In this document: in pieces, positions 26,783 through 35,967 of the stretch | Layout: every line of letters starts with the position of its first letter | How positions within the stretch are numbered: the first letter of the stretch is position 1 | Source of the DNA: Leucobacter sp. Ag1 | GTDB lineage: Bacteria; Actinomycetota; Actinomycetes; Actinomycetales; Microbacteriaceae | Length of the DNA: 56,878 nt | Assembly (NCBI RefSeq): GCF_000980875.1 | Contig: NZ_LAYO01000088.1 | Span: forward strand, 1 to 56,878 | Direction of reading: 5' to 3' | Program-made: the position numbers and the translations under genes | The notes under the pieces: model-generated | Told to the model about the DNA's origin: nothing | Databases searched by the model: none | Seen by the model: the letters and a program-made list of their open reading frames with translations, nothing else

Positions 26783-28762
26783 TCAGTTGGGGGCGTGAAC
26801 GCCGTTGTCCTTGCCGAAATCGGCCTTCACGTCGAACTTCTGCCGGGACAGCTTCACGGTTCCGAGCACGGATCCCGGCTTGATCAGCTGAGCGATCGAC
26901 CCGACCCGCCGCTCCGGACCGGCCGATCCGCCGTAGGGGTCGGTGAACACGATCCCGTTCTTCGTACCGGGGTCCGAGACCTGCAGGTCGCCGAGATAGA
27001 AATCTCGGCGCGCACCGTTGAACGGCGACCGCGGGTCGCTGTAATCGAAGCGCTCCTGCTCGGCGAGACCGGCCCAGAGGTAGTCCGTCACCGCCCCCTC
27101 GGTGAGCCACGCGAGGTCGACCGGCCTGCTGATCCCGTTGGAGGTCGCCGTGCTCACCCGGGAATCGGAGAGGCGGCTCGGGTTCCGCACTCCGAACCAG
27201 GGATCGAATCGTGCGAGGACCGCTCCGTCAGCGGTCACGAGCGAGTTCTCGCCCTCCCAGAGTTCGTACAGCGACCAGTCCGTGGGATTGCGCTTCACGC
27301 ACTCGGTCGTCGGGATGATCCGCTTGCCGCCGTCTCCGGCGGGAAGGGTGCTGCCGACGGTCGGGACCGGCGAGTCGGGGGCGCAGGTCGAGAACATCTC
27401 GTTCGCGTTCCCGAAGCGCGACAGCATCGAGGTGATGAGCTCGGTTCCGTCGTCGCAGCGCGCGGCGAAGAGGATCTCGTGCGCGTTGTTCGAGATGGCG
27501 TCGGGCGACCAGCTCCCCTGGTGCTGCTTGATGAGGAAATCGCAGGTGAGCTGCGTGCCGTCACCCAGACGGAGCCAGTTGCGATCCGCGTCGAGCATCT
27601 TCACGTTGTTCGCGACGAACACCTTGTGCCCGCCGTTGTCCTCGTGGCGCATCGACATGTCGCCGTGGTCGTGCTGCACGTAGTTGTCGAGCTCCTCGCT
27701 CGTGTAGCCGAACGGCAGGCCGGTCGGCTCGGTCGGGACGACGTCCTTCGGCGCGGTGAAGGACGAGACCCAGTCGAAGATCTCCGACGATTCCGGGTCG
27801 GCGCCGTGCTCGTGCCCGAACGTGCAGGTCCGCCCCGTGGCCGGGTCGATCACCTGAGCAGGGTGCCAGGTCGGGTAGTACTTCCCGTCGGGCCCGACCA
27901 CCCGGTAGGAGGCGTGGAGCTTCGCCGGGCAGGTGTCGTAGGCGGTCGGGGTCCAGTTCCGCTCGACGTAGGCCTTGGAGAGTCCGCGCTCGGGTGCGGG
28001 CTTCTCAGCGACGCGGAGCGACAGCGCGCGAGTCGTCTCGACCCGTTTCGGCGCCGACTCGAGGATTCGGATCGAGTACCGTCCGCCGTCGGCGGCGAGC
28101 TGCTCGTAGTTCGTCGCGGGGAGGCGCAGCTTCGCCGTGACCGCACCGCGCTTGGCCCGGATCGTCTGCTGCGCGACCTCCGTGCTCCCGAGGAGGAGCC
28201 GGGCCGAGGCAGTGCAGCCGGTCGCCGCTGCGCAGTTCAGCACGAGGGGCACCTCGCGATCGCCGGCGATGTCGTAAGAGGCCTTGAGCAGCGTCAGCTG
28301 CGCGGTCGCCGGCGTCACTGTCGAGCTCTTCGAGAAGGTCTCCTTCGCCGGTTTCGCCGCGCGTCCGGTAACGGTGAGCGTCGCCCGCCCCTTGGCCGCG
28401 AACTTCCGATGGTCCGCGGTTCCGAGGGTCCACGTGAGCGTCTTCGACGACTTCTTCGCGATGCGGTACGAGAGCTGCTTCGACCCTCCGGTGCTGAGCT
28501 TCGCCGTCGCGGTGCCCGAGCAGGTCGATGAGGCGCCGCAGGTGATCGTGAACGCGACGACGCGATCCGAGCCCACCGTCGGGCTGATCGAGGCGATGCT
28601 CTGCCGAGCTGCGGCGTTCGCCGCGACAGGGACCGCGACCGTCACGATCAGCGACGCGATCAACGCGCAGACGAGGCCCTGAGCGATCCGCATCGCTCTG
28701 CGCCGATCGCGCCGTTCTTCGCGGCGTTCCAGCCGCGCTCGACCACCTGGGAGCTTCACCAT
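26783..28762 (-). CDS. Secreted histidine-rich protein of unknown function
   Basis: Not recognised. The 659-residue protein has an Arg-rich N-region and a Sec signal ending near PVAANA (residue 50). Residues 55-250 look like two beta-rich domains, each with a Cys pair (C75/C81 and C177/C183). The core (about 265-560) has TPTAYDTCPAKLHASYRVVG, TCTFGHEHGADP (H317, H319), YVQHDHGDMSMRHEDNGGHK (H364, H366, H373, H379), H414 and H428, and further cysteines. The clustered His/Asp/Glu suggest metal binding (inference). The ATG has AAGGAA at 6 nt, and a DtxR-type iron box sits in its promoter, so it is probably induced when iron is scarce. First gene of a two-gene operon. Confidence 0.82.
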   Translation of the reverse strand: MVKLPGGRARLERREERRDRRRAMRIAQGLVCALIASLIVTVAVPVAANAAARQSIASISPTVGSDRVVAFTITCGASSTCSGTATAKLSTGGSKQLSYRIAKKSSKTLTWTLGTADHRKFAAKGRATLTVTGRAAKPAKETFSKSSTVTPATAQLTLLKASYDIAGDREVPLVLNCAAATGCTASARLLLGSTEVAQQTIRAKRGAVTAKLRLPATNYEQLAADGGRYSIRILESAPKRVETTRALSLRVAEKPAPERGLSKAYVERNWTPTAYDTCPAKLHASYRVVGPDGKYYPTWHPAQVIDPATGRTCTFGHEHGADPESSEIFDWVSSFTAPKDVVPTEPTGLPFGYTSEELDNYVQHDHGDMSMRHEDNGGHKVFVANNVKMLDADRNWLRLGDGTQLTCDFLIKQHQGSWSPDAISNNAHEILFAARCDDGTELITSMLSRFGNANEMFSTCAPDSPVPTVGSTLPAGDGGKRIIPTTECVKRNPTDWSLYELWEGENSLVTADGAVLARFDPWFGVRNPSRLSDSRVSTATSNGISRPVDLAWLTEGAVTDYLWAGLAEQERFDYSDPRSPFNGARRDFYLGDLQVSDPGTKNGIVFTDPYGGSAGPERRVGSIAQLIKPGSVLGTVKLSRQKFDVKADFGKDNGVHAPN

Positions 28763-28813
28763 TTCCGGTTCCTTCGAGATCAGATTCGCTCGGCCGACGG
28801 TGGCGAGCGATTC

Positions 28814-28842
28814 ATCATATCTAGATAAGGCTCACCTAATAA
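28814..28842 (-). promoter_or_regulatory. DtxR/IdeR-type iron box overlapping the promoter of the secreted operon
   Basis: Minus-strand TTAGGTGAGCCTTATCTAG (28821-28839) matches the DtxR consensus TTAGGTTAGSCTAACCTAA at 15 of 19 positions. It lies exactly between a -10 TATGAT (28814-28819) and a weak -35 TTATTA (28837-28842). Iron-loaded DtxR bound here would block RNA polymerase, as known for siderophore genes in actinobacteria. Confidence 0.75.
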
Positions 28843-28955
28843 ACATCCGATGTTGGCGAATTCTCGCGCTCGACACCTCCCACCGCATTCGGGCGCAGCA
28901 AAAAACGGCACCGCCCGAAGGCGATGCCGTTCTTGTGCGCTCCGCGCCGAGAGGT

Positions 28956-30962
28956 CTACACCTCCGAGTAGGCCGCGGCGTCGCCCGCGGAACCGTGCGC
29001 GACGGCGACGACGAGCGCGCGCGAGGCCCGCGGGTTGCCGCCGATCTCGGGAACTGGCACGACGGCGGGAAGCACTGCGGTGGCGGCCCAGCGCTCCCCC
29101 GAGACCTCGACGGTCACCGGCTGGCCGTTGACGGTCGCCTCGATCGAGCGCGCACCGCGGACCTCGCCCGAGACGAGCAGCAGCTGCGCGCCCTCGTGGT
29201 AGAGCTCGGGATCCAGCGCGAGCTCGACCGTCAACTCGGGCGCCGAGGCGCCGGCGTCGATGCCGTCGCGCGCCGGGATCCGATCCGCGGGCAACTCCGG
29301 CGCGAACGCGGGAACCGGCCGCATCGACCCGGCCGCCTCGAACGCGGCGGCGTAGCCGAGCAGCACGGGATCGCTGTACGCGCGCCCCGCGAAGGTCAGG
29401 CCGATGGGCATGCCGATGTCGCTCATCTGCCCCATCGGAACCGTGATCGAGGGGATGCCGAGGTGGCGCAGCGCGTAGTTGCCGTTCGAGAAGAACACGC
29501 CGTTCGCCCAGGCGCGGTCCGCTGCCTCCTGGTCGATGTCGGCGTTCCAGGCGGCGACGTCGGCGTTCGCCGGGAAGATCACGGCGTCGAAACCGCGTTC
29601 GGTCAGCCAGTTCTCGAACAGGTCCTCGCGCAGCCGCACCAGGGCGCGCAGGCCGTCGGCGAAGTCGCTCCGCTCGCGCGGATCCGAGATGCCCTCCTTC
29701 GCGAGCCCGACGGTCACGCGGTAGCGGTTCTCGTAGTCCTCGACCTCCTCGTAGCGGTCGGGCATCGATCCGGCCGGCTGCGGGAAGATCCGGTCGGGAT
29801 CGACCGTCGCGAGCGACGGGATCGCGGGATCCCCGTTGGCGCGCAGGAAGTCGTCCCAGCCGAAGGCGAGGAAGTGGTTGAACTCGGTGTCCATCCAGCC
29901 CTCGGGCAGCACGCCGAGTTCGCCGACGTTCTCCTGCCCGGGGCGGTCGCCCTCGTAGCGCTCGATGAGCGGGAAATCGGTGGTTTCGACGATCGCGCCG
30001 AGCGACTCGAGCCGCTCGCGGGCCGCCGTGAAGCGCTCGAGCACCGATGCGCGGACCTCGATCGGGAAGTTCGGGTCCTCCCCCAGATACATGCGGGGCA
30101 CCGCGAAGCGCTTGCCGCGCAGCGCGTCGGGATCCCGCACATCGAGGTAGGACGCCGGTCGGTGCGCGCTGGGCTTCGGCAGCTCGACGACCTGCTGGTT
30201 GCGCCAGAAGTCGCCGCGGGTCACGTCGTCGTCCTGCACGAGCACGTCGAGCAGGCGCAGCATGTCGGGCATGGATCGGGTGTGCGGCACGACGACGTCG
30301 CGCGCCGGGAACAGCGGCCAGTTGCCGCGGATCGACAGCACGCCCCAGGACGGGGTGTAGGCGCAGAGGCCGTTGTTGGAGGCGGGGCTGCGACCCGACG
30401 AGACGGTCTCCTCGCCCATGCCGAACACGGCCATATTGGCGGCGGTCGAGACCCCGGATCCGTTGGACGAGCCGGACGCGTAGGCCGCGGCGAGGAAGTC
30501 GGGGTTGTACGGGCTCTCGGCGCGGCCGTAGACGCCGCGCTGCATGCCGCCGTCGGCCATGGGAGGCATGTTGGTCTTGCCGATGAGCACGGCGCCGGCC
30601 TCGCGCAGCTTCGCGACCGAGAACGCGTCCCACTGGGCGACGAGGTCCTTGAACGCCGGGGATCCCGATGCGACGGTGAGTCCCTTGACCATGTAGGAGT
30701 CCTTGACGGTGAACGGGACGCCCTCGAGCGGGCGCGCCTCGCCGTCGCGGCGGCGGCGGTCGGACTCGGCCGCCTGCGCGAACACCTCGGGGTTCAGCAG
30801 GGGGACGGCGTTCAGCCGCGCGCCGTCGCGGTCGAAGGCGCCGATGCGGCTCAGGTAGCGGGCGGTGAGCTCGACGCTCGTGATCCGCCCGGATGCGAGC
30901 GCTTCGAGCACCTGCTCGATGCTGGCCTCGAGCAGGGCGAACGTGTCCGACGGTGCCGGCAT
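28956..30962 (-). CDS. Amidase-signature family hydrolase
   Basis: Hydrolyses amide bonds by the Ser-cisSer-Lys mechanism. The catalytic Lys lies in PFTVKDSYMVKG (near residue 90) and the glycine/serine-rich signature is YASGSSNGSGVSTAANMAV followed by ETVSSGRSPASNNG. The family core takes about 530 residues; this protein has 668, with an extra C-terminal beta-rich stretch (ELTVELALDPELY to AAYSEV) that looks like a small added domain. GAGGAA at 4 nt supports the ATG at 30960-30962. Divergent from a TetR gene that likely represses it. A perfect TTGACA (31080-31085) and GAAAAT (31057-31062), 17 bp apart, form its promoter. Substrate unknown. Confidence 0.9.
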   Translation of the reverse strand: MPAPSDTFALLEASIEQVLEALASGRITSVELTARYLSRIGAFDRDGARLNAVPLLNPEVFAQAAESDRRRRDGEARPLEGVPFTVKDSYMVKGLTVASGSPAFKDLVAQWDAFSVAKLREAGAVLIGKTNMPPMADGGMQRGVYGRAESPYNPDFLAAAYASGSSNGSGVSTAANMAVFGMGEETVSSGRSPASNNGLCAYTPSWGVLSIRGNWPLFPARDVVVPHTRSMPDMLRLLDVLVQDDDVTRGDFWRNQQVVELPKPSAHRPASYLDVRDPDALRGKRFAVPRMYLGEDPNFPIEVRASVLERFTAARERLESLGAIVETTDFPLIERYEGDRPGQENVGELGVLPEGWMDTEFNHFLAFGWDDFLRANGDPAIPSLATVDPDRIFPQPAGSMPDRYEEVEDYENRYRVTVGLAKEGISDPRERSDFADGLRALVRLREDLFENWLTERGFDAVIFPANADVAAWNADIDQEAADRAWANGVFFSNGNYALRHLGIPSITVPMGQMSDIGMPIGLTFAGRAYSDPVLLGYAAAFEAAGSMRPVPAFAPELPADRIPARDGIDAGASAPELTVELALDPELYHEGAQLLLVSGEVRGARSIEATVNGQPVTVEVSGERWAATAVLPAVVPVPEIGGNPRASRALVVAVAHGSAGDAAAYSEV

Positions 30963-31048
30963 GACTTCCTCGTTTCTGCGGTCGGTTCCCGCGGTGGCAC
31001 CGCGGAGGAACGTGCGGACGGATCGCACCGCGCTTCGCACCGGGCGTC

Positions 31049-31085
31049 CTGAATTCATTTTCAGTTCCTGCTGCTAACGTGTCAA
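31049..31085. promoter_or_regulatory. Shared promoter region and probable TetR operator
   Basis: CTGAA-N6-TTCAG (31049-31064) overlaps the -10 of the amidase promoter (minus strand: TTGACA 31080-31085, GAAAAT 31057-31062) and the expected -35 of the TetR gene, whose -10 is TAACGT at 31075-31080. One bound repressor could silence both. Confidence 0.5.
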
Positions 31086-31111
31086 GTCCCGGGCACCGGA
31101 AGGAGCGCATC

Positions 31112-31675
31112 ATGGCCGAGGACACCCGCGAACGGATCCTCTCCGCCTGCGAGCGGGTCATCGCGCGCTCGGGGCTCCGCGGTTTCCGCATGCAGGAGGT
31201 CGCCCGCGAGGCCGGTGTCTCGATCGGCCTGCTCGCCTACCACTTCGGCGACCGCGACGGGCTGCTCGAGGCCGCGCTGGATCACGTCAACGAGAGCGCC
31301 GCGATCCGCGCCGAGACCCCGGGTGAACAGCCCGCCCCCGCGCGGCTGATCGCGCTGCTCACCTCCGAGTTCGGCGACGACGCGGGGATCCGCGACGGTT
31401 CCGTGGCCTGGAACGAACTGCGCGCGAGCGCCGTCTTCGACGCCGGGCAGGCCCGCGCCGTCGCGCGATCCACCGCCGACTGGCAGCAGCACGTCGTCGA
31501 GCTGGTGCGCGAATCGCTCGGACCCGAGAGCGCCGACCCGGAACCCGTCGCGCTGCTGCTCACCGCGCTCGTCGAGGGACTCTCGGGGCGCTGGCTCACC
31601 GGCCAGATCACCGCCGCGCAGGCGCAGGACGCCATGCGCGACGCGGCCGCCCGGGTCGGGATCCGCGCGGACTGA
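31112..31675 (+). CDS. TetR-family transcriptional regulator
   Basis: A 187-residue repressor-type protein. The N-terminal HTH is complete: RERILSACERVIARSGLRGF followed by QEVAREAGVSIGLLAYHFGD. The C-terminal helical ligand domain (residues 60-187) includes WNELRASAVFD and LVEGLSGRWLTGQIT. AAGGAG lies 6 nt before the ATG. It is divergent from the amidase gene with a shared operator-like palindrome, so the amidase is its likely target. Confidence 0.9.
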   Translation: MAEDTRERILSACERVIARSGLRGFRMQEVAREAGVSIGLLAYHFGDRDGLLEAALDHVNESAAIRAETPGEQPAPARLIALLTSEFGDDAGIRDGSVAWNELRASAVFDAGQARAVARSTADWQQHVVELVRESLGPESADPEPVALLLTALVEGLSGRWLTGQITAAQAQDAMRDAAARVGIRAD

Positions 31676-31697
31676 GCCGGCGGCCGCCGGAGGGACG

Positions 31698-32618
31698 CTA
31701 CGCGATCCGACCGGCCGGGTGCTCGCGCCGCGCCGCGACGCGCTTGAGCTCGGCACCGAGCCACGCGGTCGCCGCCGGCGGATGCTCGCTGCGGGTCACG
31801 AAGGAGACGCGGCGCTCGCCGAGATCCTGCACCGCGGGCCGCAGCGCGACGTCGAAGTCCGCATCGACCGCGGCCGCGGTGGCGAGTGCCAGCCCCAATC
31901 CCTCGGCCACGAGCCCGTGGATCATGTACAGGTCGTCCGTGCGCATGAGCTCCCGCACCTCGTGCCCCACCGCACGGCAGGTGCGGCGCAGCACCCGGTC
32001 GGGGGCCTCGTCGTTGCTGCGGCTGCACACCCACGGCACCTGGGCGAGCTCAGCGAAGTCGAGCACCGCGTGCTCCGCCCACGGGCTCGACCGGCCGACC
32101 ATCACGCGATAGGGCTCGCTCAGCAGCGGCTCGAGCCGCAGATCGGGCGAGATGAACGCCGGCTCGTCCGAGAAGTCGTAGATGAGCCCCGCGTGCACCT
32201 CGCCGCTGCGCAGCATGCGCACGACCTCGGTCGGCTCGGCTTCGACCGCCTCCACCCGCACGGAGTGCCGCTGCTGCATGCGCGCGATCGCGGCCGGCAG
32301 CAGTCGGGATCCGACCGAGGCGAACGTGCCCACCCGCAGGATCGAGACGCCCGACTCCCGCCGGTCGGCGACCATCCGTTCGGCGCGATCGAGGTGGACG
32401 ACCGCGCGCTCGACCTCCTCGGCGTACTCGACGCCCAGCGGAGTGAGCACCGTGCCGGCCCGCCGGCGCTCGACCACGCGGAGCCCGAGGTGCGCTTCGA
32501 GCGCGTCGAGGTGATGCGCTACGGTCGGCACGCCGTAGTGCAGCGCCTCGGCGGCACGGGTCAGGCTCCCGTGCTCGCGGATCGCGAGCAGCACCCGGAT
32601 CTGTTGGAGGCTCAGCAT
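31698..32618 (-). CDS. LysR-family transcriptional regulator
   Basis: A 306-residue regulator: N-terminal HTH (LQQIRVLLAIREHGSLTRAA...GVPTVAHHLDALEAHLG) and a C-terminal substrate-binding domain (SILRVGTFASVGSRLLPAAI to LGAELKRV). The HTH reads GVPTVAHH where many LysR proteins have TQPAVSRQ, so DNA specificity may differ. It is divergent from the PLP decarboxylase (75 nt gap) and likely controls it and the permeases. A 19-bp palindrome covers its own -10, indicating autorepression. TAGTCT (32626-32631) lies 7 nt before the ATG; leaderless start likely. Confidence 0.9.
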   Translation of the reverse strand: MLSLQQIRVLLAIREHGSLTRAAEALHYGVPTVAHHLDALEAHLGLRVVERRRAGTVLTPLGVEYAEEVERAVVHLDRAERMVADRRESGVSILRVGTFASVGSRLLPAAIARMQQRHSVRVEAVEAEPTEVVRMLRSGEVHAGLIYDFSDEPAFISPDLRLEPLLSEPYRVMVGRSSPWAEHAVLDFAELAQVPWVCSRSNDEAPDRVLRRTCRAVGHEVRELMRTDDLYMIHGLVAEGLGLALATAAAVDADFDVALRPAVQDLGERRVSFVTRSEHPPAATAWLGAELKRVAARREHPAGRIA

Positions 32619-32636
32619 GTCATACAGACTATGACA
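32618..32636 (-). promoter_or_regulatory. LysR-box-like palindrome over the lysR -10 and start codon
   Basis: TGTCATA-CAGAC-TATGACA, perfect 7-bp arms, containing the T-N11-A core (TCATACAGACTATGA) typical of LysR sites. The minus-strand -10 TAGTCT (32626-32631) lies inside it and one arm touches the ATG. Confidence 0.6.
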
Positions 32637-32693
32637 CAGCGGGCGAATACTTGATATTCCATCGGAGACATCGGCGGGGCTACGGTCGAGATC

Positions 32694-34250
32694 ATGCTCA
32701 CGACCTCCCCCGCCGCCGATTCCGGCGCAGACACGACCGTCCCCGCCCCCGCAGAGGCGCCGGTCGATCCGTCGTTCGCCGAACGGCAGTCGCGAGCCCC
32801 CTACGTCGACGCGCTCCGCAGCCTCTCCGAGATCGACTGGCAGCGGATCCACGTGCCCGGCCACCAGGCGCGGGCCGAGAACGCTCCCGGCGTCGCCTCG
32901 ATCGTCGGAGAGCAGGCCCTCCGCATGGACTTCCCGATGCTGTTCAGCGGCGTCGACCAGCAGACCTGGCAGCTCGTCACCCCCGGCCGCCGCACACCCA
33001 TCATGGAGGCGCAGGAACTGGCCGCCGAAGCCTGGGGCGCCTCGCGCACCTGGTTCATCACGACCGGCGCCTCCGGCGGCAACCACGTCGCAACGACCGT
33101 CGTGCGCGGCCTCGGCACCGAGCTCGTCGTGCAGCGCAGCGTCCACTCCAGCGTGATCGACGGGATCACCCACGTCGGCCTCACCCCGCACTTCGTGCAC
33201 GGAGCCGTCGACGCCGGCCTCGGTTGCAACCACGGCGTCACCGCGCAGCAGGTCGAGGAGGCGCTGGCCGCCAACCCCGCGAGCGCCGCCGTCTACATCG
33301 TCTCCCCCAGCTACTTCGGCGCCGTCGCCGACATCGCTGCGATCGCCGACGTCGCCCACCGCCACGGCGTCCCGCTCGTCGTCGACGAGGCCTGGGGCTC
33401 GCACTTCGGACTGCACCCGGGCCTGCCGACGAACGCCGCGCGTCTCGGCGCCGACCTCGTCGTCTCGAGCACGCACAAGGCCGTGGGATCGCTCACGCAG
33501 TCGGCGATGATCCAGCTCGGCCACGGCCCCTACGCCGAGGCCCTCGAATCGCTCGTCGACCGCGTCGTGCGCTCCTACCAGTCGACCAGCACGAGCGCGC
33601 TGCTGCTCGCCTCGCTCGACGAAGCGCGCCGCCACATCGTCACCCACCCCGAGCGGGTCGCCGAGGCCATCGCCTCGGCCGAGGCCGTGCGCGCCCTGGT
33701 GAAGGCGGATCGCCGCTTCCGCGACGCGACGCCCGACATCCTCGCGAGCCCCGACGCGATCGCGAACGATCCGTTCAAGGTCGCCATCGACACGCGCGGC
33801 GCCGGGATCACGGGCGGCGACGCCCACTTCCAGCTGCTCCGCGACCACCGCATCTACTGCGAGCTCTCGACCCCGTCGGCGCTGCTGCTGCTCGTCGGCG
33901 CCACCTCGCCCCTCGACGTGGACCGCTTCTGGACCGCGCTGCAGGCACTGCCCGAGGCCGAGATCGAACCGGAGCGCCCCATCTCGCTGCCGCCGAGCTG
34001 CGAGCGCGCCATGGGCCTCGACGAGGCGTTCTTCGCCGACGTCGAGGTCGTCGACGCCGCCGGAGCCGTCGGCCGCGTCTCGGCCGACTCGCTCGCGGCC
34101 TACCCGCCCGGCGTGCCGAACGTGCTCCCCGGCGAGGTGCTGAGCGCGGATGCGGTAGCGTTCCTGCGCGGCACCGCTGCCACGCCGACCGGCTACGTGC
34201 GCGGCGCGAACGACCCCGCGCTCGACACCTTCCGCGTCGTGGCCCGCTGA
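32694..34250 (+). CDS. Orn/Lys/Arg decarboxylase-family PLP enzyme (fold type I)
   Basis: A 518-residue PLP enzyme of the short Orn/Lys/Arg decarboxylase group. Motifs: HVPGHQARAENAPG near the N-terminus (equivalent to PGHK in this family), cofactor-stacking and Asp regions TTGASGGNHVATT and LVVDEAWGSHFGLHPG, and the PLP lysine in VVSSTHKAVGSLTQSAMI (near residue 262). The substrate is not decided by sequence; lysine, ornithine or arginine are expected for the family. The first 25 residues are low-complexity. There is no ribosome site; TACGGT (32681-32686) 7 nt before the ATG may be the -10. Followed by two permeases, with LysR upstream. Confidence 0.85.
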   Translation: MLTTSPAADSGADTTVPAPAEAPVDPSFAERQSRAPYVDALRSLSEIDWQRIHVPGHQARAENAPGVASIVGEQALRMDFPMLFSGVDQQTWQLVTPGRRTPIMEAQELAAEAWGASRTWFITTGASGGNHVATTVVRGLGTELVVQRSVHSSVIDGITHVGLTPHFVHGAVDAGLGCNHGVTAQQVEEALAANPASAAVYIVSPSYFGAVADIAAIADVAHRHGVPLVVDEAWGSHFGLHPGLPTNAARLGADLVVSSTHKAVGSLTQSAMIQLGHGPYAEALESLVDRVVRSYQSTSTSALLLASLDEARRHIVTHPERVAEAIASAEAVRALVKADRRFRDATPDILASPDAIANDPFKVAIDTRGAGITGGDAHFQLLRDHRIYCELSTPSALLLLVGATSPLDVDRFWTALQALPEAEIEPERPISLPPSCERAMGLDEAFFADVEVVDAAGAVGRVSADSLAAYPPGVPNVLPGEVLSADAVAFLRGTAATPTGYVRGANDPALDTFRVVAR

Positions 34251-34327
34251 CCCCTCCGGTGGACCTCCGGAAGGACGGTCCACCCCTCGACCGCTCTTCC
34301 CCACCCCATCACAAAGGAGTGTCCGCC

Positions 34328-35770
34328 ATGTCCGCCACCACCTCGAACCCGCCTCCGCAGGAGATGCAGCGCGGTCTCAAGAACCGCCACCTGCAGCTCA
34401 TGGCGATCGGGGGTGCGATCGGCACCGGACTCTTCCTCGGCTCGGGCAAGCTGATCAGCGTCTCCGGCCCGTCGATCATCTTCGTCTACATGGTGATCGG
34501 CTTCTTCGTCTTCTTCATCATGCGCGCCCTCGGCGAGCTGCTGCTGTCGAACCTGCACTACCAGACCTTCGGCGACATCGCGAAGGACATGCTCGGCCCC
34601 TGGGCCGGATTCTTCGTCTCGTGGAACTACTGGTTCTCGTGGGTCATCGCCTGCGTCGCCGACATCATCGCGATCACGGCGTACGTGCAGTGGTTCAACC
34701 CCGAGATCCCCAACTGGCTCCCCGCGCTCATCGCGGCCGCGGCGCTCCTGGTGCTCAACCTGCAGCCGGTCAAGTACTTCGGCGAGACCGAGTTCTGGTT
34801 CGCCATCATCAAGATCGTCGCGATCCTCGCCCTCATCGCCGTCGGAGTGGTGCTCGTGCTCACGAACTTCACCTCGCCCGAGGGCACCCAGGCGTCGTTC
34901 ACCCACCTCTGGGATCGGGGCGGCATGTTCCCCATGGGCGCGAGCGGTTTCGTGCTCGGCTTCCAGATGGGCATCTTCTCGTTCATCGGCGTCGAGCTGG
35001 TCGGCACCGCGGCCGCCGAGACGCAGAACCCGCGCAAGACCCTGCCGAAGGCGATCAACTCGATCGTCGTGCGCATCCTCATCTTCTACGTGGGCGCCCT
35101 CGCCGTGATCATGAGCGTCACCCCCTGGGACGAGATCGACCCGTCGAAGAGCCCGTTCGTCTCGACCTTCGCGCTCGCCGGCTTCGGCATCGCCGCCGCC
35201 GCGATCCAGCTCGTCGTGCTCACCTCGGCGGCATCGAGCGCCAACTCCGGACTGTATTCCGGAACGCGCATGCTGTTCGGGCTCTCGAAGGACGGGCACG
35301 CGCCGAAGAGCTTCTCGCTCACCGACGCGCGCGGCGTCCCCCGCCGCTCGGTGTTCTTCACCGCCGTATTCCTGTTCGCCGCGATCCCCCTCCTGTTCGC
35401 CGGCGACGGCGTGGTGGCGGCGTTCACCTACGTCTCGTCGATGTGCGCGACGCTGATCCTCTTCACCTGGGGATCCATCGTGGTCAGCTACATCGTCTAC
35501 CGGCGCCGGTTCCCCGAGCGCCACGAGGCCTCGAAGTTCAAGATGCCGCTGTCGCGCGTCGCCCCGTGGATGGTGCTCGCGTTCTTCGTGTTCATCGCCG
35601 GCACCCTGCTCTACGGCGAGGACACCCGCCTGCCGTTCCTCGCGATGCCGTTCTGGTTCGCGCTCCTCACCGTGCTGTGGCAGCTGCGCAAGCGGAAGCT
35701 GCTGCGCGAAGGCCGCCCGCTCACCGCGTCGGTTCCGACGGTGACGCACCCGCTCGACGAAGAGCACTAG
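34328..35770 (+). CDS. APC-superfamily amino acid permease, copy 1
   Basis: A 480-residue cytoplasmic-membrane transporter with 12 predicted helices, of the AAT group (AnsP/CycA/GabP-like). Family signatures: KNRHLQLMAIGGAIGTGLFL at helix 1, GPWAGFFVSWNYWFSW, GVELVGTAAAETQNPRKTLP and SAASSANSGLYSGTRMLFGL. AAAGGAG lies 8 nt before the ATG. It follows the decarboxylase by 77 nt and is probably co-transcribed, so it may import the decarboxylase substrate or exchange it for product (inference). Paralogous to the next gene. Confidence 0.93.
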   Translation: MSATTSNPPPQEMQRGLKNRHLQLMAIGGAIGTGLFLGSGKLISVSGPSIIFVYMVIGFFVFFIMRALGELLLSNLHYQTFGDIAKDMLGPWAGFFVSWNYWFSWVIACVADIIAITAYVQWFNPEIPNWLPALIAAAALLVLNLQPVKYFGETEFWFAIIKIVAILALIAVGVVLVLTNFTSPEGTQASFTHLWDRGGMFPMGASGFVLGFQMGIFSFIGVELVGTAAAETQNPRKTLPKAINSIVVRILIFYVGALAVIMSVTPWDEIDPSKSPFVSTFALAGFGIAAAAIQLVVLTSAASSANSGLYSGTRMLFGLSKDGHAPKSFSLTDARGVPRRSVFFTAVFLFAAIPLLFAGDGVVAAFTYVSSMCATLILFTWGSIVVSYIVYRRRFPERHEASKFKMPLSRVAPWMVLAFFVFIAGTLLYGEDTRLPFLAMPFWFALLTVLWQLRKRKLLREGRPLTASVPTVTHPLDEEH

Positions 35771-35783
35771 GCCGCAGGCCCGC

Positions 35784-35845
35784 GACGCGACGGGCGGAGC
35801 GAGTCGGGATCCGCAACGATTTCGACTCGCCTCGCCCGTCGCGTC
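35784..35845 (+). terminator. Long imperfect hairpin between the two permease genes
   Basis: Two 23-nt arms (35784-35806 and 35823-35845), starting GACGCGACGGGCG, pair with two adjacent mismatches. The hairpin follows the copy 1 stop by 13 nt and separates the two permeases, so copy 2 probably has its own promoter. Confidence 0.6.
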
Positions 35846-35967
35846 GGCGATGTCCCCGGCCCCGAGTACACTCGTGCCCACTTCCGGTATCCGTGTACCA
35901 ACAGATCCGGCGCCGGCCCCGACCCCGGGCACGGCCGAGTCCCACCCGATCACGGAGGAGCGACCGA

